Below, piece by piece: positions 1 through 12,748 of a DNA stretch of 64,000 nucleotides (position 1 is the stretch's first letter; each line of letters begins with the position of its first letter). A program made the translations under genes and the position numbers. The DNA lies in contig OZ234500.1 in assembly GCA_965153455.1 (NCBI GenBank), positions 10,478,001 through 10,542,000 on the forward strand, read 5' to 3'. Under the pieces are notes generated by a model. The model was not told the origin of the DNA. It searched no databases and worked only from the letters and a program-made list of their open reading frames with translations. The DNA is from Sphagnum compactum. Lineage: Eukaryota; Bryophyta; Sphagnopsida; Sphagnales.

Positions 1-2
1 CG

Positions 3-542
3 ATACCGACCATTGTCCAGTTCGCTTTAGATGTTTGGCGTAGTGAGAACCCGGTAGCCTTTGCGACGTGGCAGGAAGCTTGGAGGGGTGAATCAGCTCG
101 AAAAGCCGCATCAAAAGTTTGGCAAGTGGCCAAAGAGACCTTGAAGCAGGTGGAGAAGGTATTGGTAGAGAAATTAGTGTTTGAACTGAAATTGGATTTT
201 CTTGCAGGGATGCTCAAACGTGATTCCAAGGGGGATATGGATAATAACTGGTGGGAGTTGGAGGCAAATATGGATGACTATTGCTGCAAATTTCAAACAG
301 AACATTTTCGCCAATGTCCTTTGTGGATGCAAATTATTGGTGCTTGGAGAGAAGGAGGAAACATATTATCCGTCCGTCCTGAAGATTTTGGGGAGATGGT
401 TAGATTCATTGAGGAAGCAACTCACACGAGCCCATCTCTAGAAATCGTTTTGGGAGGTTGGAAGAGTGTTGGCCAGGACAGGGGTTTAAACACACACTCT
501 CCAACCACATTTCTTCCTACTTCTTGCACTTTTAGTTTGTAG
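3..542 (+). CDS. Left-edge partial open reading frame, product not recognised
   Basis: The frame is open from base 3 to a TAG at 540-542, about 179 residues, so the 5' part lies outside the window. The composition looks protein-like, with many charged residues and several tryptophans (for example NNWWELE around residue 80), and the base composition is less AT-rich than the DNA that follows. I do not recognise a family. The last 18 or so codons lie in the left arm of a perfect inverted repeat (488-571), so the true coding end may be earlier, at a splice donor, or the end may have been supplied by an inserted element. It could be the last exon of a real gene or a transposon-derived gene. No signal peptide or membrane segment is visible. 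Confidence 0.35.
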   Translation: MPTIVQFALDVWRSENPVAFATWQEAWRGESARKAASKVWQVAKETLKQVEKVLVEKLVFELKLDFLAGMLKRDSKGDMDNNWWELEANMDDYCCKFQTEHFRQCPLWMQIIGAWREGGNILSVRPEDFGEMVRFIEEATHTSPSLEIVLGGWKSVGQDRGLNTHSPTTFLPTSCTFSL

Positions 543-571
543 CAAGAAATGTGGTTGGAGAGTGTGTGTTT
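488..571. repeat. Perfect 28-bp inverted repeat with 28-nt loop
   Basis: Bases 488-515 are the exact reverse complement of 544-571. The arms run from AAACACACACTCTCC inward to TTTCTT. The spacer is 516-543. A transcript would fold into a long perfect hairpin. It could be a foldback element, or a young small-RNA-type hairpin formed by inverted duplication. The motif TTTAGTTTGKAGCAAGA also occurs as a direct repeat at 531-547 and 577-593. Confidence 0.85.
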
Positions 572-1255
572 AGAACTTTAGTTTGGAGCAAGAATTTTTT
601 TTAAAAGAGTGAGGGAATGTGTGTTGGGAGCTTCACTTAAGGATAAGAAAGGGATTTGAAAAAAAGATTCTAACTTGTTATAAGGGGTTGGGAGTTTTGG
701 TTTGAAACAAGATCAAAAGGCGGCTTTGGAACAACAAAACTCAAACTTGTTATGATAACATAAGAAAGCTTGGGAATTTTTTTTTCACCTTTTTTTTCTT
801 TTTTTTTAAATCTTTTTTTTTTTTCTAAAACCATTATCTATTAGCAAAACTAATTATTTTTGGTTAAATATTTATATTTTAACAAAATTAATATATTTTC
901 TTAGTTCAAGTTTCATCTTTTAGTAATTTTTAAATTTATTTCTTAATTAAGTTTCCACCTTTTGGCAAAACCAATATTTTTTTTTGACTAAACTTTTACC
1001 TTTCAATAAAACTTTTTTTATTTTATAGTTAAATCACTACCTTGTTTATATTGCTCACACACAAGATAATCTTAAACGTACCATGTAAGGTGATGATTAT
1101 TTTCAATGAGGGTATTGCAAAAATCAATGCATTTAAAGTTGAAAAGAGAGTTTCAACTCACTTTTGAAATGATTTGCAACACTCATTTTAAATGGATAAA
1201 TTTCATTAACCCATCTTAAATTACATATGAAATACCTCCATTTACCATTAAGGAA

Positions 1256-1356
1256 TTGTATTAATTACTCAATATGTAATATTTACAATTAAAATAATTA
1301 TGAACTATTGGTATTGCAAGTTGTATTAATTATCCAATATGCAATACTTGCATTAA
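1256..1356 (+). repeat. Diverged direct repeat of about 36 bp
   Basis: The stretch 1256-1291, beginning TTGTATTAATTA, recurs at 1321-1356 with a handful of substitutions. The offset is 65 bp. Both copies contain a CAATATGYAATA core. This looks like an old local duplication. Confidence 0.6.
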
Positions 1357-2183
1357 GGGTCATGTTAAAACTAACATTTGTTAGTCCAAACTTACCTTAG
1401 GTGAACCCTTGACATTAAAATGTAATACATGCATAGGTATTATGCCAAACCACATGTAAGCCATGACACATGCAAATTTTTAATTGGAAAAAATGCAAAT
1501 ATGTAAATATTACATAATTGGTTAATATAACAGTGGACATTTCAAGACCCATATGAAGGTATTTCATAAGTTGGCCAGAAAATCCAATAAAAAACTTGGG
1601 AACACAATGTGAATATTGTAAAGTGGCAATGTTGCAACATGTAGTTTAATGATTTTGGATGTGAGTAATGCAATGTTGACTAAAAAAATTAATGAAGAAT
1701 TTGGGAGGTTGACACATGTGTTATAAGGCGAAAACACTGTAGAATGTAATATGAAACACCCATATGTAGGTATTGCATGTACAAATAAACATTATGTTTA
1801 TTGTTAATGTTCTATATTTTTTGCTTATTTAACACAACAAAATTTGAATTTGTAACAAACCAATATTTACATAAATTAATAGATACTTTGAAGTAAACTT
1901 GAAATTCAAAAATTCACTAGATCTTTTGGAATACCATTCACATGCCATTGGTTCCTAGAATATTAAATGACATAAACTAACATTTAGTTTCTATGTACAT
2001 ATAAATTGCATGCAAAATGCACCAAACCATAAACAATTTGTCAAAAAAATGCAAATCAACAAATCCATTTCAATGCAAAAAGAAAAGTAATGACATGTTA
2101 TTCCCTCTCCACATAAAATCCTTTTTTGGCACTAAACTCCCCATCTATAATATCATGAACTTGAGCATATTTGTTAAGATAAA

Positions 2184-2460
2184 AAGACATTTGAAAAAAA
2201 AACAAATTGTCCATTCCAAAAGTTTAAGTGCTTTAAACATGTGAAAGGATTCTTGATTTGCACCAAATTTTGAGGAACGAAACTTGACAAATAATGAAGC
2301 GTATTTTAAATAATATTGACAATCCAAATTATTGTGTTCCCCTTGTGATTTTTCAAAAACAAAGAAATAAAAATTAAAAATGTCTACCCACCTAGGTGAT
2401 TCATTTGATTATGTTTTCACCTTAAGGTGACCACAACTGTACCAAGCAAGGTCATGTGAA
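2184..2460 (+). repeat. Dispersed repeat, copy A
   Basis: This segment is collinear with 35690-35950. Shared landmarks in the same order are AAAAAGAYRTTTGAAAAAAA, a GTCCATTCC/ATCCATTC block, AACATGTGAA, GACAATCCAAAYTATT, a TTTGTGATYTTTCAAA block and a GTCYACYCAC block. The two copies are diverged with small indels, so this is an old interspersed repeat of unknown class. I did not see its true ends. Confidence 0.55.
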
Positions 2461-5400
2461 CTATAGTTTCTTTGAAGAATTAGCTATCAAAGCATCAACA
2501 CATCCACTACATTGAAAATGGGGTTTGAAATAAGTAGGCATGTTTGAAGCTTATGTGTAGCCGGTTGCTCAATGTTTTTTGATAAATACATTTAAGTCAT
2601 CACATCAAAGTAAAAGTATAATAGGATGGATTGACCTAGATTGTCAATTGTGGTAATCTATTACAACAACATAAATGATAGAACTTGATATTGGCTAAGA
2701 GTATGAGTTTGTTTCTACAAGCAATTATTAGTGGATTAATTTTATAATAGGTGGGGGTTAAAATTGCACCTGAAGACAATAAGAAAGGTTTACATGAAAC
2801 TAATAAGGTAAGTCACATTAGTTTCCAATGTTAGTTGAATTTTCTAATATGTTGCATTTGTTATCATGAAATTGATGGAAAGGGTTTTGTAGAAAAACAT
2901 CAAAATAATGGAAGGTAGTTACAAATTGTGGGGATGCATGCCCATGTAGTTGCCTGCCCATAACCATTCAAAATGCCACCATGGATGTGCAACTGTCACC
3001 CACAAGCATGTGCATGGGGGTGAAAACACATTGCAGTGACCCCCCTCTAGGGTGTACATTGTATTACTTTTCAAGGATATGCATGTTTGAGTGTATCCCA
3101 CCTCAAAATTTCAAAAAACTTTCACATTATTTTTGCCTATTATGTTATAATATAACTTAGGCAAGAGATTAGAAAAAAACTATTTCATTTCATTTTATAA
3201 AGTGGGAGATTAGAGTATATTTGTGGAAACAAATGTAATGTACCTATGTACTCAAAAACATAAATATATTCCAAAAATAATTTAAATGATTTTTAATCTT
3301 TATGAAAGTTGACGGTATATTGACCCATGTCATTTCACATAATATGAACCATGTTTGGATACCATGTGACTAATTTGAAAATTTTCATTTCAAGAAATGA
3401 TTTTTTTCAGTAAAGATGCAATAAATGTGTGATAAATTAAAATTTTGATAAGAAATCACATCCACATAGAAGATGACAAGCATAGTTAGGTGGGCCATTT
3501 TTTTAATTTCATTAAAATTTATTATTTTAATGATTGATGAAGCCCTAAAGTTAGAGTTGTCAAAATGAGATTGTGGCCCTATTATACCAATGTGTATTAT
3601 AAATATACTCATGGATCTTTCAATATAGATATGAAATTTATTATTATTTAAAAAATAATACTACATAACATCGGTTTTGTAAAAATATTTGTTGTAGAGC
3701 ACAAAAACCTAAATTGATACCCAAAATTAAATGCACCATGTTTTTGGAACAATTATAATGTATGTACTATAATATTAGACCCAAAAGTGTAGTGTGTTTT
3801 CACCCATGGGCAAGTTGGTCATTCATGATTTATATTAGATGAAGGTTTAACATGGATTAGGCATGTGATTATTGAGTACTAGGTAAACTTGTTGTATTGA
3901 CCTTTGAATTTGCAATCTTCTAGTTCTTTTTATGGCATAATGCTTCTAGTTTTTTCCTGATTTTGTTAAGGTTGCACATTTATGGATATACATTCTTCAA
4001 GGCAACTTTCAAATAATTATTAATTTTGGTGTTTTGCCATTGCAAAATATTTAGGTCTTAGAGTTGGGAATTGTTGCGCATTTAATGATATTGGAATATC
4101 ATTAGGGGTATTAAATAATGTTTACATTGAATGACCATTTCTTGTTGCCCTTACATTTGATAAGTTTTGAAATTTTGTCCTTGAAAACAATCTTTCATGT
4201 TGTTTTAAAATGATTTTCAAAATAAGCAATTTAATGTGATGATATGATTTATTTCTTTTCAAGTTGGATCAAGAGTGAATCATTCCATGCTAATATTTAC
4301 ATGCATATGTGTTGTCTCTATCCCACTTTTAATTGTTTGGTAACTTAACAACTTGTTTTATTAGAAAATTCACATGTGCGCATGTAGATGTAAACATTAT
4401 TGTGTGTGTATGGTTTGGCATATTGTTGATTTTGTGGCATGTCAATAACATGTAAATGCATGACATTTTGCAAAAAATTACTTTGTGACACTAAAAGTGA
4501 ACCACCCTACCACCTTAGTAGGAGGAGTAGGAGTTAGTAATTCCAATTTTACTATTACCTACCTACCTACCACAATTTAATATTACTTTTGAAAATCTTT
4601 TAAAAGTGTATGATTTTATTTGGGTAGAAATTTGATAATCAAAATGACCACCCTCTCCACCAATCAAAATGACTAGTCAAATGGTTCATTATTTTTCAAA
4701 TTAAAAACACCACATAGTAGTCACATTGGACATGTTAAAGTCAACTTGTCCAAAATGATTGGATGACCTTTTTGATTGTTATCCATATTGGATTTGTTTT
4801 TACTAAGAATTTTAATAAATTAAATCATGAATTCTTGTAATGATTAAGAATATATATATATATAATTTTTGTGAAGGGTGAATGAAGCGGTCCATTGTAG
4901 AAAGAAATCAAAGCTTTGGGATGCACCCACAACTAATTAATATGTATTGCAAATAGGTTCAATGATAAATACATTTACCATTATATGCCCCAATATGCTT
5001 ACATGGGAGCATGTAAATGTACATTTCCCTTTGTGTAAATGTTAATGTAATTTTTTCATAATAGGGCCAACAAAGCAAGCATAAATTTGTAAAAGGATCA
5101 TTTACAAAATTAACAAAAACTTATCTCATTATTAAAATTAACACAACATTTACATATACATATATCACCATTTCGGTCCAATGTTGGTATAAAATGATTC
5201 TAAATTGTAATATTGAATACAATAGTTTCTAGAAGATGTATTCTAAAGGTTTTATATTGAAAGGAAACTAATTAAATCTTTTGAAAGAATGTAGCTGAAA
5301 AAGGAAATAACAAGAAAACCCAAAAAAATCTATTCATACAGAGACATAACAAAACCACAAACATATTAAGCTAGATCCGTAAAAAGATTATAATATAATA

Positions 5401-6754
5401 AAAACCTAATTTTTTGAGGTTTTCTTAAAATGTGGCTTTACTTAAATCAAAAGGTAAGGTGGTGATGGATCAAATTCCTTTTGGAATTCTTCTTTCATGT
5501 TGAACATTTTGGATTATTAGGTTTGGTTTAAAAAATGTACCCTTCCTACCCAATTGCTTTCATCATCCCCTTGGAAACTTAATCACATGGTTCAAACTCT
5601 CGATATTCACAACTTACACAGACATTTTTTTCTTGGGAAACCCAAGTGTGATATCATGTTACATGCTTATATTCCCAATTTCCCAATCAAGTTTCATCAA
5701 ATTGAAACACACCACTATTGGCCCTAGAATGGTGATGCACAATTGTTCACACCTCACATACAACCACAACTTTCAAATAATCCGGTGGCAAATCCTTGAT
5801 AGATCACCAAGATATTCCCAAACATCCCTCATAGTTAAACAATGCCCTAATCCATTTAACATTCATTAATATTCTTCATCATTTCCTCACCACCATACCC
5901 ATGATTTTATTTATGAGCATTGTTGAAAGATTAATGGGTTTAATGATGCAACAAAAGAAAAATCGAAAAACCCAATCAATTTTGGATTGCATTCTATTTT
6001 GCTTCAGAGACATGTACTTTGTTTGTAATTCTTAAACACCACACACAAGGAAAGATCACATGAAAATTAGTTTTGTTCCCCAAAAAACTTGTTATTTTCA
6101 ACACCATGGTGGTCTTTTTAAATTCTCCACTAGAATAATTTTCCCTGCAATCGCCAATTTAGTTTCACTAATCACCAACTTCCCATTACCTTTTATTTTA
6201 AGAAAAATATTACATGATGGATAAAATTCACATACACTACACTAATATGTGTCCAAATTCACTTTGTGTTTCACAAGATTTTGAATGAGCTTGAAAAAAT
6301 TTATCATGACAAAAGTGGTCAACCTGTTTAATAAACAAGGACTAGTTGTTATAGATAATTGAATTATTTCATTAGTAGCTAGTGAAACAAGGTTATTATC
6401 TAGTGAAGGAGATTCACCAAACCATTTCACTTAATAATAATGTTAAATTAATAATCTATGTATATAAAAATAAAATATATAAAAGTACTGAAATAAACAT
6501 ATTAGTGGTAATTCATGATTTTCATGCTATGAAGTAACATGACATGTGTCACTACCTCAACTAGGCTAAAAAAACCTTAGTTAAGTAGGGAGGCCACATT
6601 GTCAACCTATGTAGTTTAAAGGATATTTAGTTAATATACCACTGCTCACTACAACCACATTCTTGGTGAAGTTTGATCCATGAACCCCAAGGATGGAGGT
6701 AAACACCCTTACCACCAAACTATTTCACTTGTTGTGGTCACATATTATAATGCA

Positions 6755-7110
6755 TAATATTTTAGTTTTGGTTATTTTAAGTTATTTCACCTTATCCTAT
6801 TTTTGGTAATTTTAGGTAATTTTATGTTACTTTTGGCTATTATACATTATTCCTCATTTAACCAATTTTGGTAATTTTAGGTTCTTTTCTAAATGATTTT
6901 TGCTTATTCTAGGCCATCCACCTTAAGTTATTTTCAACAATTCTAAGAAAATTTAAATTATTTTTGGCTATTTTAAACTACTCTACCTTAAGTTACTTTC
7001 ACCTATTATATTTTATAAGCTATTTTAGATAGACTACTTTTAGTTATTCTGAATTATTCAACGAGCTATGTTAGTTTTGAGATTTTAAGTTACTTTTAAT
7101 TATTCACATT
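6755..7110 (+). repeat. Degenerate short-period AT repeat
   Basis: A run of about 350 bp built from variants of TTTTGGYTATTTTARGTTA, with ATTTTAGGTAATTTTA-like units repeated many times at irregular spacing. It looks like a decayed minisatellite and has no coding character. Confidence 0.5.
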
Positions 7111-9517
7111 TTTACTAATGCATTGGCCAACATTGTGGCCAAAAATCCATATTGGATTAACATTTATGTGACAAAAACCAATTAATGACATTGAAACACC
7201 ATAATGAATCGCAACAAAAATAATCACATATATATCTAGTTTTGTCAATTGCATAACCCATTTGTTTAACAATTATAAAATGTTTCAAATAAATTAGGTT
7301 CAATATATAACAAATTGAGGCCAAAACATAGGGTCGCAATTCAATTATGAGTGGATTATATTCATTACATAATGAATTGAATCCATGGCATAGTGACCCA
7401 ATTTCACTACAATAGATTCAATGAACTATATTGTAATATAGGTCTATTACATAATGACCTAGTTCACTTACGATGCATTAGATTTGAGGCTAGATAAGGT
7501 TATTTCATTATGAAGGCCATAGTGATGTAAGTTAGTGAATTATGCTCATAGTTTGTATTAGTGATCGCACTCCACATCGAGAACTGACAATAGACCAAAA
7601 GTCCACCACACAATTCAACGAAATACCATTGTTGTTGAAACTTGCAAAATATAAACACAAAATAAAACATGCTTATTCCAAAGAAGAAAACAATCTTTGT
7701 TGAACCCCTTTGTTGATCACATTAACATCTTCCAAAACCAAAAGTGACTTGTTGAAAGTGACAAAATTTTTAGTTACTCCATCCATCTTCTATCAATATT
7801 CATTATAGGTTACAGAAGAAATACAAAAGGATCTAAGGTTTTATTACAGGTTCCAAACCATGATTCAAGAAACAAATTAATTGTAAATGATGTTTTAAGA
7901 GGTCACACCTTGTATATTTGAGGAAACACTTGAAATACGAATGTATTTTTAATATGTTATGAAATAACAAAATATTTCAATAATATTTCAAAATATTCAA
8001 AATATATTCTAAAGATAATCTCATAATGAATTATAGGCACCCTATCTACATTGAAGTAAATTATAAATTATAACTTTTTCAATAAGTTGCACACTATATT
8101 ATTTTGCATGCCATTTGAAATAAAATGGAATTGACTTCCCCAAGAAGTGATGACATTGTTTGAATTATTTTATTGTGTGTTTTTATAATCGCTTGCATAA
8201 ACGTCTTACGTGATTGTTATGAATAAATAAGTGAAATTGTTAAACATGATTTATAAATGGACATGTATGTTTTGTACAACAGGCTTGTGTTAATTGTCAT
8301 ACATAAATCATATTTGTGTTATTTGTAATATAAGAATATATATGAAATGGGTGATATTAGAAAATTGAAAATCTGATTGATAAAAGTTCTACAAATTGCG
8401 TGATTTTCAATATATTTGTTAACTTTGCTATGACACATGCAATTATAAAATTGAAATTTCCTTGCATCATTTAAAATTAAACAAATTCTAACTTTTGATT
8501 CAACATTATATATTTTGAACTTGGAACAAATGTATAACCATGGATAAGTTTATTACAAGTATTACATTTTGTGCTTTATAACCAAGTATCACATAGACTA
8601 TCACAATTCAAAAATGTGTTGATATTGATATGTTCCATACATGATTATTTTTTTGTAATTGGTTTTTTTCAAATATTATGAATTCTAATGATGATGATTG
8701 ATTGAAATTTGTTTAAATAGGATAACTTTAAGTTTCATGAGTTGTAAATCATAGTCATCACTTGGACAATTCCAAACTAGAATTTGTTTAACCCATTCCT
8801 AAGTAAAGAGGCATGCAAAGGTTTCTTTTTGGATTTGTGTCTTTTAAAAGTTTTTTTTTCCCATATTCATGAGTAGATTTTCAATACCTTCTCCACCAAT
8901 TTGTTTCTTATTTAAAAAATTAATCCAACTATTGAATTGGAATGGAATCTAAATTCCATTCAATGTATTTGAATCCAATTCAATTTAAATAAAAATAAAT
9001 TAACTTTCAATTCAATTCAAGTTGCATGCAATGTCATTCAATGTTTCCATTTGAATGGGACTTAATTTTCACAAAATCAATTCAAGTTTTTCATCAATCA
9101 ATTAATTGTCATTGGTATTGTATACTAACACAAAGCCTAAGTTTTACACATGTAAGGAATGAGATTATGAAAATATCATACTCCAATTTCAACAACACAT
9201 TAGCAAATAAGAAAAAGGGGTAGGATTAGTTCCAACCCACAAAACAAAGCAAAAGGTTGAAAAACAATTTGCAAAAAAAAATTACATTATTTTTGACATA
9301 AAGACCTTTTAAAAAAAAAACCCTAACAACACAATACAATTTAATTGTGGTGAAAATGAAAAAGTTTGTCACCTAATAAATAAGTGTGTCAAAGGATAAG
9401 AATTCAACTTTGATAATAAGGTAAATAAGGTGTATTATTGTCCCCCAATCATCAACTTGAAGTTGGGTTTCTTTTCATTCTTTGATTCTTCTTGTTCCTT
9501 GACATGTTGTCTATTGT

Positions 9518-9694
9518 GAAATCTATTACATTGGAAGTGCATTGAAAAGCTTTCAATCTTATGACAAGGACAAACATTTTTTTCAACATTTTGTCATCCT
9601 TGAGTGTGTGAAATTTGTTACATTGGAAGTGCATTGAAAAGCTTTCAATCTTATGACAAGGACAAATATATTTTTAAGCATTTTGTCATCCTTG
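9518..9694 (+). repeat. Tandem duplication of an 85-bp unit
   Basis: Unit one is 9518-9602 and unit two is 9610-9694, with a 7-bp spacer. Both share a core including ACATTGGAAGTGCATTGAAA and end in TTTTGTCATCCTTG. They differ at only a few positions, so the duplication is much younger than the surrounding repeats. Confidence 0.85.
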
Positions 9695-10560
9695 CCCACG
9701 ATAGCCCACACTATCAATTTCAATTTTGGAAGTGGTAAGAAGTTCAAAGTGCAAATTTTGTGCTTTTTAAAATTATTTTATTTTTGGGTTTTTTTTCTAA
9801 TGTTGTTCAATTTTTGATTTCAAAAAACCTTTGGTCTTGATTTTAAGTTTTTTTTAATTTTTTTTCAATGGAACCTCTAATCTAGTCTTGCGATGAGTTC
9901 ATTGGATTTTGAAAACCTTTGCATTTAGTCATTTTCATAAAAAAAGTCATTAGAATTAGTTTGATTTAAGACTAGGTTCCATTTCCATTACACACAACTA
10001 AACAATTTTTTGGGAGTAATATTATTCAATTCATGCATGTAATTCAAGATAGGGATTATGTCATATTGATTATGTACACCCAATCAAATGCAATAATTTG
10101 TCAAAAATGTAGAATCAAATATAAATATTTAAAAACAAAGTTGTACTTATGTATTTACAAAACATGAACTTGTTTAAAACGGGGTAACACTTTAGTTCAA
10201 GTTTCAATTCTATTTTGAAATGTTCTGCAAGGAACTTTTAACAAATCTTGTTTGAGAGGTTAAACCTTCATATATCGATATTAAGATGCAAAAATTATTG
10301 ACAAGTATACTTGCACTATTTACATTATAATAGAATGTGGAGAATGTGATTTTTCTTACATTCCTAGGCCAAGAAGGCTCATGACACGACGACATGTGAA
10401 GTTGTGGTTTTATCCATCACAATGAAACACATGTGATGTTTATTGTGGCATATATTACATAATATTGTAATTTGCCATTAGTTGGACATTTGTGTAATAT
10501 CACTATTTTAATGTTACTTTGTCATATTATTTTAACGTGTGCCATAATAGAGATCTCATA

Positions 10561-10867
10561 TTTAACATTGTGATGAATGAAAATCGCAAAGTTTATCTCA
10601 CACATGCTTCATGAACCATGGCCTATTCGTAATGTAAACCTATAATAATATTAATGTAATGAGTGTCACACCAAATATCGTGACAATTCGATTGGTTTTC
10701 AAATGTGTTCACTCGCATCAAACCAATATTGATGAACAAGATATTGGAGTTGACAATTAGGAATTCTAAAAATCCAAAATGTTTTCCACTTCTTATTTTA
10801 ACATTGTGATAGATGAAACCACAAAGTTTACCTCACACATTGTTTCTCGAGTTTCATGAGCCATAGC
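10561..10867 (+). repeat. Direct repeat pair of about 60 bp
   Basis: The segment at 10561-10622, beginning TTTAACATTGTGATGAATGA, recurs in diverged form at 10797-10867, beginning TTTAACATTGTGATAGATGA. Shared blocks are CAAAGTTTAYCTCACACAT and TTCATGARCCAT. The block TTTCATGAGCCATRG appears again at about 10903-10917. Confidence 0.6.
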
Positions 10868-11029
10868 TTGCTTACCCATGGAGGAAAAACCACATGTTCT
10901 TGTTTCATGAGCCATGGTTCATGAGCCTAAATTCACATTCTTTTGTAGTGTTGCAAAGAGAGGAAAATTGATAGGAGACAAAAAAAACTATAATGTCACT
11001 ATATGAAAGAAAAGCTTTCAAAGTATGGA

Positions 11030-11769
11030 GCTTAATATGTTACTTCCCAGTGCATTTGCTGATCCTCTCTCCAGCAAGCATCTCCCCAGTCTCACAAAGG
11101 AAAAAAGCATACAACTAAGTTGACTACCTTATGCATGAGAGGATTGAAGCATACTGATGATCGATTACTTTGAGGGGCCATACAATTCTAAAAGGAAGAA
11201 CAAATGGAATATCGAGAACAATTGGAACAAAGGAAGAACAATTGGAGCAATTGGAATATGGAGAAGATTTCTGTTGTTGCAGATCAATGATACGTATATG
11301 CAGTCTGGTTGACAAGGTGAATTCAAGAGTTCAGAGAGGCAGCTGCTGCACTGAACATCAGTTTCAAAAGAATTCCATAAGAAACCTGCTGAAGCCCTCC
11401 TGGCTGGAGAAGCATATTATGCTTTTGAAAAAAAAATCAGAATCAAGTGCTTCCTCACTTTGTTGCTGAAATTCTTGAGACTTACACACTCTTACTTACA
11501 TATATCCTGCAGGGAAGAAGAGCCTTCTTTTGTTGGAAGATCAATAGAACATAATCAAAGCCAGACATTTGGTTCTGTTACCAACACTTTCATTTAGTTT
11601 TGGAATTGTCTGAATGACTAACAAGATGTTTGTGCATTTTGGTGCAGATTTCTGCCAAGTCTCGCAAACCTTGTAGCACTCATGACATCCTCTCACTCAC
11701 ACACACACACACACACACACAGAGACACACACACTCAAATAAACAAATGTGTCAACGTTGCAGTACTCA

Positions 11770-11826
<57 letters not shown>

Positions 11827-12540
11827 AGAAAAATAAAATGTGTCGAATAGATTCCACAAACAGAAAAAAGACTCTGTACCTGGTGAAACTTTCTGAAAGA
11901 ATTGGGACATTGGGAATTCTTAGGCACATGTAAGTATTGGAGGACAGTAGGGAATGGGATGATCCAGAAGATGACAAAGAAGATGGCATGGCATCAGAAT
12001 ATTGAGCAAGAATAATCTTCTCCAGAACCTTATGTTTTTTTCTTGCTCAATATGCCATGAACACGGGCTGAGCCATATGTTCAGGATTCTTAAACACATT
12101 GATTGTTCAAAGTGCAATAAAGGCAGAGGCAGTCAATCTATCGCAGAGCTCTGCAATTCCCTTTTGCAATCTGAGGAAGAAATTCTTAGATTGCAATAAT
12201 GAATAGTAATAAAAGACCTAGTATATGATGATGAGCTTGATGTAGAAAGACAAGGACTGTTATTTGACAAGGAAGAAATATGTAAAGTAGATATCGTTCT
12301 CTGAACTCATCAAGAAGGCTGAACCAAGCCACATTACAATTCAACAACAGATTTTGTGAGGAGATTTGATGAGCTTTGCTTGTGGGAGAGGAGGAATCAG
12401 ATGCGTGAGAAAGAAAGCAAGTCAAGATGCAAAGAAAACCTAGCTAGATCCACATCTCAACTGTGACATTTCTTGCATGCAAACATCTCTCAGGAACATT
12501 TCCTGGAACAACATTGTTCTGTAGGAATCTAGGGCTTCTG
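11030..12540 (+). other. Possible decayed exons upstream of AP-3 beta
   Basis: The base composition rises sharply relative to the preceding 10 kb, and several short stretches read like coding sequence with stops between them. Examples are a Glu/Gln-rich frame near 11195-11265 and an acidic stretch (EDSREWDDPEDDKED) near 11941-11985. No frame stays open and I recognise no family. It could be an old pseudogene, leader exons of the downstream gene, or gene-rich but non-coding DNA. Confidence 0.25.
11670..11826 (+). repeat. CA and CT microsatellites with a duplicated lead-in
   Basis: A CA tract (about 11698-11720, interrupted by AGAG and resuming) is followed by a CT tract (about 11776-11807) and a second CA tract (about 11806-11825). 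Each dinucleotide block is preceded by the same CTCATGACATCCTCTC sequence (about 11679 and 11766). A motif plus microsatellite was therefore duplicated and the two copies expanded differently. Confidence 0.85.
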
Positions 12541-12616
12541 ATGTCATTCATGGCTTAAGGGCTTCGTCACGCATTCTATTCTCTATCTGCGTCTTGATTT
12601 GAAGATCTGATCTTCT

Positions 12617-12650
12617 CTGAGGAGGAGGAGGAGGAGGAGGAGGAGAATGA
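12617..12650 (+). repeat. GGA trinucleotide repeat in the AP-3 beta leader
   Basis: About eight GAG/AGG-phase trinucleotides lie roughly 100 bp before the AP-3 beta start codon. Purine triplet tracts of this kind are common in plant 5' leaders and promoters. They are polymorphism-prone and may affect transcription or translation. Confidence 0.7.
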
Positions 12651-12748
12651 GACTACAGAGAGGCTTAAAGCAATTTGATGTGAGGGGAAGTAGTGTTGCT
12701 GTTGTTGTGTGATTTCTCTGTGGCAGGCAGGCAGGCAGACAGGCAGTC

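Larger units (their letters stand above)
576..11030. other. AT-rich intergenic DNA with no convincing gene
   Basis: More than 10 kb of strongly AT-rich DNA in which every frame is short and the translations have low complexity. Poly-T tracts lie at 779-826, a TA tract at about 4849-4864 and CTAC repeats at about 4555-4571. I see only old duplicated segments, listed separately, and no transposase or reverse-transcriptase motif on either strand. Two clean palindromes lie close together: CACCTAGGTG at 2389-2398 and CACCTTAAGGTG at 2418-2429. Confidence 0.7.

Noticed and set aside
11697-11989. Several overlapping frames of 60-84 codons on both strands
   Set aside because: They are translations of CA and CT microsatellites (His-Thr, Ser-Leu and Cys-Val repeats), not proteins.
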